In this document: positions 1 through 5,262 of the stretch, piece by piece
Layout: each line of letters opens with the position of its first letter
Numbering within the stretch: position 1 is the first letter of the stretch
DNA from: Pseudoselenomonas ruminantium
GTDB lineage: Bacteria; Bacillota; Negativicutes; Selenomonadales; Selenomonadaceae
Direction of reading: 5' to 3'
Assembly: GCA_002448495.1 (NCBI GenBank)
Contig: DJYL01000004.1
Location: forward strand, 1,425 to 6,686
Length of the DNA: 5,262 bases
The notes under the pieces: model-generated
Database searches by the model: none
The model's input: the letters and a program-made list of their open reading frames with translations, nothing else
What the model was told of the DNA's origin: nothing
Translations under genes and position numbers: made by a program

Positions 1-1293
1 ACGCCCTTTACCGGCAGCGCCCTGAATCTTGCCCTGCCGTCTTTGGGCGAGGAATATGGTGCCAGTCCGTCACAGCTTGGCTGGGTATTGGGCAGTTTTC
101 TGCTGGCGGCTATCGTGGTACTGCTGCCCTTCGGCAAATTGGCTGACCGTTATGGCAAGCGGCGTTTTTTCATCATGGGCAACGGCATCTTTGCCCTGAC
201 TTCCTTTTGTGCCATCTTTGCCCCCAACCTTTCCTTTATCATTGCCGCCCGCGCTGCACAAGGTTTAGGTTCAGCCATGACCTTTGCCACCTCCATGTCC
301 ATCCTGACATTGGTTATCCCCAAGGAGCGCCGTGGCTGGGCAATGGGCTGGAATGTGGCCATGGTTTACACGGGTCTCACACTGGGGCCGGCGGTCGGCG
401 GTTTTCTCAACTATTATTATGGATGGCAAAGCATTTTCATGGTACTAGCAATCTTAGGTGTTATAGCCTTTCTGACCGCCCGCCATGCCCTGCAGCAGGA
501 ATGGTATGCAGACAGCAGCCCTCATTGGGACAAAAAAGGCGCCCTCCTTTATGGCGGCGCCATCCTGCTTGTGATTTACGGCCTTTCCCAGCTGCTTGCA
601 GAGCCGTCAGCTCCTGCCTTGCTGCTTGCAGGACTGCTGCTGCTCGGTGTATTCATACGCTATGAACTGCATATGGATAATCCGCTGCTGCCCATAAAGC
701 TTCTGTTCGCCAACCGCCCCTTTTCCCTGTCCTGTCTGGCGGCACTCTTAAACTACTGTGCGACCTTTGCCACCAGCCTGCTGCTGTCCCTCTACCTGCA
801 ATCCATTCTGGGGCTGACCTCCCGCAGTGCCGGACTCATCCTGCTCGCCCAGCCTATTATCATGGCCGTGCTGTCGCCTTTGATGGGCAAATTATCGGAT
901 AAATACGCCCCCACAAAACTGGCTTCACTGGGTATGATCGTAATTACCATCGGCCTTGCCGGCTTTGCTCTGACGGTTCATAACCTGTCCTTATACCTGC
1001 TCATTCCCATGCTGCTGATTACCGGCACAGGCTTTGCCCTGTTCGCCGCCCCCAACAACAACGCCATCATGAGTTCCGTGGAGAAAAAACACTACGGCCT
1101 TGCAGCCAGCCTGCTGAGCACTACCCGCTTAGTGGGGCAGGTACTGAGCGTAGCCATGATGAATTTAATCCTGTCGCTGAAATGGACAGACCTTGCCCCG
1201 CAGGAAACCTTGCTGCAAAATCTGGAAATCGCCCTGCTCTGTTTCGCCATCTTCTCCGCAGCAGGCGTACTCCCTGCCAAAATCCGAAAATAA
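1..1293 (+). CDS. MFS transporter, DHA2 (14-helix, EmrB/QacA-like) drug efflux type; 5' partial
   Basis: This is an inner-membrane proton-driven exporter of the major facilitator superfamily. The reading frame is open from base 1, so the gene starts outside the window; the TTG at 43 falls inside helix 1 and is not a credible start. The 430 visible residues begin with the end of helix 1 (GSALNLALPS). Loop motif A follows at residues 45-55 (GKLADRYGKRR), and antiporter motif C at about 125-134 (GLTLGPAVGG). A weaker second motif A (GKLSDKY) sits at 296-302. Two extra hydrophobic stretches in the middle (about 180-198 and 205-220), followed by the NPLLPIKLLFANRPF linker, point to the 14-helix DHA2 group rather than the 12-helix DHA1 group. 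About 15-20 residues are probably missing. Motif C supports antiport, but the substrate cannot be read from the sequence. The stop at 1291-1293 is followed 46 nt later by a hairpin terminator. The gene is convergent with the minus-strand operon and not obviously related to it. Confidence 0.9.
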   Translation, partial: TPFTGSALNLALPSLGEEYGASPSQLGWVLGSFLLAAIVVLLPFGKLADRYGKRRFFIMGNGIFALTSFCAIFAPNLSFIIAARAAQGLGSAMTFATSMSILTLVIPKERRGWAMGWNVAMVYTGLTLGPAVGGFLNYYYGWQSIFMVLAILGVIAFLTARHALQQEWYADSSPHWDKKGALLYGGAILLVIYGLSQLLAEPSAPALLLAGLLLLGVFIRYELHMDNPLLPIKLLFANRPFSLSCLAALLNYCATFATSLLLSLYLQSILGLTSRSAGLILLAQPIIMAVLSPLMGKLSDKYAPTKLASLGMIVITIGLAGFALTVHNLSLYLLIPMLLITGTGFALFAAPNNNAIMSSVEKKHYGLAASLLSTTRLVGQVLSVAMMNLILSLKWTDLAPQETLLQNLEIALLCFAIFSAAGVLPAKIRK

Positions 1294-1335
1294 AGATTGA
1301 GAAATTGCAGTTTAAGCCGAACTGCTTTAACGCAC

Positions 1336-1426
1336 AAAAGCCCGCCGACTGGCGATAGTTTTCTGCAGCGTTTGACAAGCCTGTCTAAGCGAAAGAAAAC
1401 TATTGCCAGTCGGCGGGCGTCTTTTT
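1336..1426. terminator. Long hairpin between convergent genes, probable bidirectional terminator
   Basis: The arms at 1340-1364 and 1394-1418 are reverse complements over 25 bp with a single exception (G1354 opposite T1404), which is a G-U pair in plus-strand RNA and a C-A mismatch in minus-strand RNA. Inside the 29-nt loop, 1369-1376 can pair with 1383-1391, with one bulged T at 1386 and a 6-nt apical loop. The outer side is flanked by AAAA (1336-1339) and by TTTTT (1422-1426). Plus-strand transcripts therefore end in a stem plus U-run, and minus-strand transcripts in a stem plus UUUU. It lies 46 nt past the MFS stop and 28 nt past the NUDIX stop, so it can serve both transcripts. The stem is much longer than a usual intrinsic terminator. 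The rest of 1294-1446 shows no gene. Confidence 0.8.
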
Positions 1427-1446
1427 ACGACGATGTAAACCAAACG

Positions 1447-1923
1447 TTAAAGCAGCTCTTTACCATCCAGCACTGCTTCTACTAATTGCTCCCCCACATA
1501 CCGAAGCTTCAGCGAAAAATGCGGTCTGTTCTCCTCCAGCAGCCGGAAGAAAATCTTATCTCCTTCCCAAAGCGGCAAATCATAGACCTGCTCTTTTGCA
1601 ATCCACTCCAGTACGCCTTCATTGCACGCGCCGATTTCCCCTTCATAGCCCGTGGCGGTATAAAGGAACATATATTCCGTCTGCCACCTGTCGGACATAA
1701 AGGTGATAATGCCCCGCTGCTTGTAATCCGTAAGCACCAGTCCGGTTTCTTCCCGTGCTTCCCGCAGCAGACATTCCTCCGGGGATTCGTCGGCCTCAAA
1801 GTGGCCGCCGATGCCCACCCATTTATCCTTGTTGATATCGTGTTCCTTTTTCACCCGATGCATCATCAGATATTTGCCCTCATGCTCGATATAGCACAGG
1901 GTAGTCAGATTGCTTTTCGGCAT
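1447..1923 (-). CDS. NUDIX hydrolase (8-oxo-dGTP diphosphatase / MutT-like family)
   Basis: This 158-residue cytosolic hydrolase is of the type that splits a nucleoside diphosphate linked to another moiety. The complete Nudix box spans residues 40-62: G40, five residues, E46, seven residues, then REAREETGL (54-62), with E58 and E59 as the expected metal ligands. The WVGIGGHFE lead-in and the C-terminal blocks LEWIAKEQVYDLPLWEGDK (about 105-123) and FSLKLRYVG (136-144) resemble a common Firmicutes family usually annotated as 8-oxo-dGTP diphosphatase. That substrate is a family-level label, not proven here. The ATG lies 1 nt after the larE stop, and its ribosome site (AAGGGA, 1931-1936, 7-nt spacer) is inside the end of larE, so translation is probably coupled. 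It is the last gene of the operon, before the hairpin. A role in clearing dinucleotide or flavin by-products of its neighbours is possible but only inferred. Confidence 0.9.
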   Translation of the reverse strand: MPKSNLTTLCYIEHEGKYLMMHRVKKEHDINKDKWVGIGGHFEADESPEECLLREAREETGLVLTDYKQRGIITFMSDRWQTEYMFLYTATGYEGEIGACNEGVLEWIAKEQVYDLPLWEGDKIFFRLLEENRPHFSLKLRYVGEQLVEAVLDGKELL

Positions 1924-1924
1924 A

Positions 1925-2746
1925 TTATTTTCCCTTCAGCGTTTCATTCATGCTGCCCATGCGGTAGCCTTCCAAATCCAATGTCACATAGGCAAAGCCC
2001 AGTTTTTTCAGCTTTTGCGCCATTTGCTCATAAAGACCGGCGGTCATAAATCGTCCTATCTCCTCAGGCAGCAGTTCCAAGCGAGCCATATCCCCATGAC
2101 TGCGCACCCGCACCTGAGAAAAACCTTCCTGATGAAGGAATGCTTCGGCCTGGTCTATGCGTTGCAGCTTATCCAACGACAATTCCTCACCATAGGGAAT
2201 ACGGGAAGCCAGACAGGCCGCAGACGGTTTTTGCGCAGCTGCCAGCCCCAGGGCCGCTGCATAGGCACGAATGTCGCTCTTGCCCATACCTGCTTCCTTC
2301 AGCGGGCTAAGGATGCCCAATTCCTGCAAAGCCCGCGCACCGGGGCGGTAGTCCTGCATATCGTCGGCATTGGTGCCATCCAGCAGATGCACAATATGCC
2401 CTCGTCCAGCAACCTCCCGCAGTTTGCCAAAAATCAGCCGCTTGCAAAAATAGCAGCGTTCCGGTGGATTAGTGCGTACATCATAGTAAAGCAACGGGTC
2501 CAAGATCAGCACCTCGTGCCGGATTCCCTCCTCACGACAAAAGGCTCTGGCTTCCGCCACTTCGGCTGCGGGTACCAGCGGACTTTGCACCGTAAGTGCC
2601 AATACCTGCTCCCTGCCCAAAAATTCTACGGCTGCTTTCAGCAACAAGGTCGAATCCACACCTGCCGAAAAAGCTACGGCTACGCAGCCATAGCTTTTCA
2701 ACAAAGATTGCAATTTATCTACTTTTGCCTGTAATTCCTTTTCCAT
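1925..2746 (-). CDS. larE: ATP-dependent sacrificial sulfur transferase LarE
   Basis: LarE is a cytosolic PP-loop enzyme. It adenylates the carboxylates of the pyridinium dicarboxylate mononucleotide made by LarB and replaces them with thiocarboxylates; LarC then inserts nickel to give the NPN cofactor of lactate racemase LarA. The 273 residues contain the ATP PP-loop SAGVDS (27-32), RCYFCK (97-102), DGTNADD (123-129) with RPG (134-136), KPSAACLASRIPYG (173-186) and the terminal DLEGYRMGSMN (257-267). C178 corresponds to the sacrificial cysteine of Lactobacillus LarE. C98 and C101 add a CxxC, giving the three-cysteine pattern of LarE forms reported to hold a [4Fe-4S] cluster. An in-frame ATG at 2830 would overlap apbE by 85 nt. 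The ATG at 2746 has a good ribosome site (GGGGAG, 2755-2760, 8-nt spacer), forms a TGATG junction with apbE and gives normal family length, so it is preferred. No larA, larB or larC is in the window. Confidence 0.93.
   Translation of the reverse strand: MEKELQAKVDKLQSLLKSYGCVAVAFSAGVDSTLLLKAAVEFLGREQVLALTVQSPLVPAAEVAEARAFCREEGIRHEVLILDPLLYYDVRTNPPERCYFCKRLIFGKLREVAGRGHIVHLLDGTNADDMQDYRPGARALQELGILSPLKEAGMGKSDIRAYAAALGLAAAQKPSAACLASRIPYGEELSLDKLQRIDQAEAFLHQEGFSQVRVRSHGDMARLELLPEEIGRFMTAGLYEQMAQKLKKLGFAYVTLDLEGYRMGSMNETLKGK
1931..1936 (-). promoter_or_regulatory. Ribosome binding site of the NUDIX gene, inside the larE 3' end
   Basis: AAGGGA on the minus strand lies 7 nt before the ATG at 1923-1921. 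It overlaps the last lysine-glycine codons of larE, whose TAA (1927-1925) is 1 nt from the next ATG. This arrangement favours translational coupling. Confidence 0.6.
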
Positions 2747-3813
2747 CACTGCAACTCCCCACTGCCTTGCCAAAACTGGAAATCCTTTGACACATCTTCC
2801 ATTTCTTTGCCCATGTCCCGTGTCGTCCAAAGCTGATAACGCCCATCCACGATAGCGCCTTTCACTCCACGAGGCAAACTCTGCAAAAAGCGGACTCCCT
2901 GTTCCGGCCCCAGCACAAAGACGGCTGTGGTCAGCAGGTCTGTCAGCATTCCACCGTCCGGCACACTGCTGTCCGCCACAATCGTAACGCTAATGACACC
3001 ACTCTGCGCCGGACGCCCGGTGCGCGGGTCAAGGATATGATGGTAGCGCACACCGCCCGCTTCAAAGAAGCGTTCATAATCGCCGGATGTCGATAGTGCC
3101 GCATCTTTTAACGGCAGCACCGCCATTTTTTCCTGCGCATCTTCCTTGCGCGGATGGCGGATACCTATGCGCCAGACAGCCTGTTCCTGATTCACACCCA
3201 AAGCGTACAGGGAACTGCCGCCCAGATTAATCAGACCATTGGCAATGCCGTATTTGGCATAGATTTTTCGAACCTCATCTACCGCAAAGCCCTTGGCGAT
3301 ACCGCCTAAGTCCACTCCCATGCCTTTTTCCCGCAGGCGGGCCGCCTGCTTTTCCTCATTGAGTTCCAGTTTTTGCCAGCCGACCAGTTTCTGTGCCGCT
3401 GCCAGTTCCGCAGGCGAGGGCACTTGGGCATGGTCGGTGCCAATCCCCCAGAGGTCAACCAGCGGTTTGGTCGTTACATCAAAGGCCCCATTGGTTTTGA
3501 CCGCATAATCCTGCGCTGCCGCCAGCATTTTATAAACTTCCGGCTGCAGGCTGACCCATTTGCCGGTGCCGGCCAGTTGCGCCAATTTGTTTACATCGCT
3601 GTCCGGTACGTTGGGATTGACCATGCTGTCAAGCGTTTTCAACCGGGCCATACTTTCATCAATGGCGGCCTGCGCATCCGCGCCCTCAGCGGTAAGCGTT
3701 ACCGCTGTATCCAAAATTAAATCACTCTTTTTCACCTGCTGCCCGCCACAGCCGGCACACAGGCAGACGATAAGGATGAGCAAAAAGGCCGCCATTTTTT
3801 GCCTTTTTCCCAT
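2746..3813 (-). CDS. apbE: FAD:protein FMN transferase ApbE, lipoprotein
   Basis: ApbE takes FMN from FAD, releasing AMP, and attaches it to a threonine or serine of exported or membrane redox proteins such as Rnf/Nqr subunits or flavin-binding reductases, with Mg2+ as cofactor. The 355 residues open with a basic start (MGKRQK) and a hydrophobic stretch. This ends in CAGC with C22 as the likely lipidated residue; a cysteine at -3 makes the lipobox slightly unusual. Family motifs run in order: LDTAVTL (34-40), GAFDVTTKPLVDLWG (109-123), VDLGGIAKGFAVD (167-179), NLGGS (196-200), STSGDYERFF (241-250), HHILDPRTGRPA (258-269) and the metal-site region LTDLLTTAVFVLG (290-302) with D292 and T296. 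Length is normal. The start has AAGGTG (3821-3826) 7 nt upstream, overlapping the symporter stop. The stop shares one base with the larE ATG. No protein in this window shows a clear flavinylation motif, so its target must be elsewhere. Confidence 0.95.
   Translation of the reverse strand: MGKRQKMAAFLLILIVCLCAGCGGQQVKKSDLILDTAVTLTAEGADAQAAIDESMARLKTLDSMVNPNVPDSDVNKLAQLAGTGKWVSLQPEVYKMLAAAQDYAVKTNGAFDVTTKPLVDLWGIGTDHAQVPSPAELAAAQKLVGWQKLELNEEKQAARLREKGMGVDLGGIAKGFAVDEVRKIYAKYGIANGLINLGGSSLYALGVNQEQAVWRIGIRHPRKEDAQEKMAVLPLKDAALSTSGDYERFFEAGGVRYHHILDPRTGRPAQSGVISVTIVADSSVPDGGMLTDLLTTAVFVLGPEQGVRFLQSLPRGVKGAIVDGRYQLWTTRDMGKEMEDVSKDFQFWQGSGELQ
2755..2760 (-). promoter_or_regulatory. Ribosome binding site deciding the larE start
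   Basis: GGGGAG on the minus strand is 8 nt before the ATG at 2746-2744 and lies inside the last codons of apbE. Together with the TGATG stop/start overlap it supports this start over the upstream in-frame ATG at 2830. Confidence 0.7.
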
Positions 3814-3820
3814 GCTTTCA

Positions 3821-3826
3821 CACCTT
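3821..3826 (-). promoter_or_regulatory. Ribosome binding site of apbE overlapping the symporter stop
   Basis: AAGGTG on the minus strand lies 7 nt before the apbE ATG (3813-3811) and shares bases with the TAA of the symporter (3827-3825). The two genes are 11 nt apart and were probably read from one message. Confidence 0.6.
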
Positions 3827-5126
3827 AATTCTGTACAGCCGGGCTGGGTTCCAGCTCACCGGCTAAATCATGATTCGTCATTGCGCAGACGCTGGCATCG
3901 GACCAGACATTTTCTGCTGTCTCTATCATATCAATAATGGTGTAAATAGGCAAGATTACTCCCATCAAACCAATGGGCGCTCCCAGAGAACTCATCAACG
4001 ACAGGGTGAGGAAGTAGCAGCCCATGGGCACACCGGCATTGCCGATTGCCGCCAGTACCGCGATAAACACCCAGGCAATCATGGTGCCCAATGTCAGTTC
4101 AAAACCGGCATTCTGCATGACAAACAGCGAAGTAACCAGAATAAAGGCCGCGCAGCCATTCATATTAATTGTCGTGCAGATAGGCAGCACAAAACGGGAT
4201 ACACGCGGATTGACTTTCAGATTCTGCTCAGCCGTAGCCAATGTAACTGGCAGGGTTCCTGCCGAACTTTTGGTAAAAAGTGCCACGGCGATAGCCGGCG
4301 ACATCTTGCGGAATACATCGAGTGGATTAAGGCCGCGCACCAACAGGAACAGCGGCAGAACCACGAACATCTGCAAGAGGTTGCCGCCCATGACTACGGC
4401 AACATACTGACTCAGCGCACCGACAATCACACCGGCTTCAATCTGCGCAGACAACTGACCGGCAAAAGCCAGAATGCCCAACGGCAGCGCCCACAAGATT
4501 GCCCGAATCAGCGTGAACAGCAGTTCCTGCAGACCATGCAGGCCTTTTAACAGCACTTCACGGTTTTCCGTCTTAGGCATAAAGGCCAGCCCCAGACCGA
4601 CGGAGGCGGCAATCAGCATAACCGAGAGCACATTGCCCGCCAAAAACGGCTGCAATACGTTATTCGGGATAACCGACAAAATATGGTCATAGTAAGTCAG
4701 CTTGCCGACCTTATCCAGCGGCACAGCGCTTACACCTGCCCCCACGATATCTGCGGGCAGATTGCCCGGTGCAATCCAGATATACAACCCCAGCCCCACA
4801 AAAGCTGCCGCCAAAGTAGTCAGGAATGTATAGCTTACCGCGCGGGCAAAAATCCGCCCCGTTTCCTTCTGACCGCCCAAAGCCGCCAGGGTAGTAATCA
4901 CCGCCAAGGCGATAGTCGGCACAGCGATAAACTGGAACAGACGGGTAAATACCGTCGCAATGAAATTAAACAGCTCATTTAACGGCGCAATGCCTAAAAA
5001 GCCCAAAAAGCCGCCGATAAGCAGCGCACCAAACCACAGGACAAGCTGTTTGCGGCTGGCCTTGGGATTATGCGCACGCAGGGCTTCTTCCCGCGCCGCC
5101 TCCACGGACTTATTTTTTTCTGCCAT
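3825..5126 (-). CDS. Dicarboxylate/amino acid:cation symporter (DAACS, SLC1/GltP family), atypical binding site
   Basis: This is a sodium- or proton-coupled inner-membrane importer of the GltPh/DctA fold. The 433 residues start with a charged cytoplasmic tail (1-27), followed by hydrophobic helices. Hairpin HP1 carries TKSSAGTLPVT (285-295). The TM7 signature reads NMNGC (321-325) instead of NMDGT. HP2 carries GNAGVPMG (362-369). TM8 is TIIDMIETAENVWSD (396-410). By eye alignment to GltPh, D399, T403, N406 and D410 match D394, T398, N401 and D405. However, E402 replaces the substrate-binding R397 and Y395 replaces D390. K286 stands where GltPh has R276. The scaffold and most cation ligands are thus kept, while the acidic side-chain site is lost. 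A neutral or basic amino acid is more likely than glutamate, aspartate or a dicarboxylate. It is the first gene of the operon; its ATG has an AGAAGGA ribosome site 6 nt upstream. Confidence 0.9.
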   Translation of the reverse strand: MAEKNKSVEAAREEALRAHNPKASRKQLVLWFGALLIGGFLGFLGIAPLNELFNFIATVFTRLFQFIAVPTIALAVITTLAALGGQKETGRIFARAVSYTFLTTLAAAFVGLGLYIWIAPGNLPADIVGAGVSAVPLDKVGKLTYYDHILSVIPNNVLQPFLAGNVLSVMLIAASVGLGLAFMPKTENREVLLKGLHGLQELLFTLIRAILWALPLGILAFAGQLSAQIEAGVIVGALSQYVAVVMGGNLLQMFVVLPLFLLVRGLNPLDVFRKMSPAIAVALFTKSSAGTLPVTLATAEQNLKVNPRVSRFVLPICTTINMNGCAAFILVTSLFVMQNAGFELTLGTMIAWVFIAVLAAIGNAGVPMGCYFLTLSLMSSLGAPIGLMGVILPIYTIIDMIETAENVWSDASVCAMTNHDLAGELEPSPAVQN

Positions 5127-5132
5127 AATGAT

Positions 5133-5139
5133 TCCTTCT
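5133..5139 (-). promoter_or_regulatory. Ribosome binding site of the symporter gene
   Basis: AGAAGGA on the minus strand, 6 nt before the ATG at 5126-5124. A second purine-rich run (GGAGAAAG) lies just upstream but is farther from the start. Confidence 0.7.
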
Positions 5140-5182
5140 TTCTCCGTATAATTTATAAAACCTAGTAAAATAGTATGTTAAC

Positions 5183-5210
5183 ACTTTAGCATATATTACA
5201 AATAAGTCAA
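5183..5210 (-). promoter_or_regulatory. Candidate sigma-70-type promoter of the symporter-apbE-larE-NUDIX operon
   Basis: On the minus strand TTGACT (5210-5205) is followed after 16 nt by TAAAGT (5188-5183), with TGC directly before it as an extended -10. Transcription would start near 5176, leaving a leader of about 50 nt. The region 5127-5262 is far more AT-rich than the genes and contains no supported ORF. An 8-bp palindrome TGTTAACA (5176-5183) sits at the expected start point and could be an operator, though it is short. A second TATAAT (5239-5234) has only a weak -35 at the window edge. Confidence 0.5.
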
Positions 5211-5262
5211 GCTAAAAATGTATCTTTTTCTACATTATATATCATTCTCGTAAGAAAATAAA

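Noticed and set aside
591..630. 10-nt direct repeat GCTGCTTGCA at 591-600 and 621-630
   Set aside because: Both copies are within leucine/alanine-rich membrane-helix codons of the MFS gene; repeated codon use explains them.
207..665. 152-codon frame overlapping the MFS gene on the same strand
   Set aside because: Shadow frame within a gene whose own frame carries motifs A and C; cysteine- and proline-rich composition is not protein-like.
1297..1485. 62-codon open frame across the convergent intergenic region
   Set aside because: It starts with TTG without a ribosome site, runs through the palindrome and ends antisense to the NUDIX gene.
1486..2049. 187-codon open frame on the plus strand opposite the NUDIX gene
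   Set aside because: Antisense to a well-supported Nudix box and crosses into larE; no independent evidence of coding.
1910..2734. 274-codon open frame on the plus strand opposite larE
   Set aside because: It is antisense to a gene with full LarE motifs, has no recognisable domain or ribosome site, and reflects codon bias of the true strand.
2747..2830. 28-residue N-terminal extension of LarE from the ATG at 2830
   Set aside because: It would lie inside the apbE coding region, lacks family similarity and makes the protein longer than usual; the TGATG start at 2746 has a good ribosome site.
3870..4550. 226-codon open frame on the plus strand opposite the symporter
   Set aside because: Rich in histidine, glutamine and arginine as expected from the antisense of membrane-helix codons; no domain resemblance.

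Overview
The window carries one truncated plus-strand gene, followed by a compact four-gene minus-strand operon that converges on it. A long hairpin lies between the two and probably terminates both transcripts. Base composition is moderately GC-rich in the genes and strongly AT-rich in the promoter region. Protein style (a Firmicutes-type NUDIX hydrolase, a lipoprotein ApbE, a cysteine-rich LarE) suggests an anaerobic Firmicute. A Negativicutes member such as a Selenomonas relative is a plausible guess, but this is inference without any database search.

Layout. Positions 1-1293 (+): the 3' part of a DHA2-type major facilitator efflux transporter, missing only the start of its first helix. 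Positions 1294-1446: a convergent intergenic region with an almost perfect 25-bp inverted repeat (1340-1364 / 1394-1418) and a second small stem in its loop. Minus strand, in transcription order: an SLC1/DAACS-family symporter (5126-3825), a lipoprotein FAD:protein FMN transferase ApbE (3813-2746), the sulfur transferase LarE (2746-1925) and a NUDIX hydrolase (1923-1447). The gaps are 11 nt, a 1-nt overlap (TGATG) and 1 nt, so translational coupling is likely throughout. Positions 5127-5262 hold a promoter candidate, TTGACT-16-TAAAGT with an extended -10.

How the genes fit together. ApbE covalently attaches FMN to exported or membrane redox proteins. LarE supplies sulfur for the nickel-pincer nucleotide (NPN) cofactor of lactate racemase and related enzymes. 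Both are cofactor-maturation enzymes acting on or consuming nucleotides, and both work on partners that are not encoded here. The symporter heads the operon but has lost the residues that normally bind an acidic side chain, so its substrate is probably not aspartate, glutamate or a dicarboxylate. The most interesting points are these substitutions, the three-cysteine LarE separated from larA/B/C, and the large palindrome between the convergent genes. No CRISPR array, tRNA, rRNA or insertion sequence was seen.
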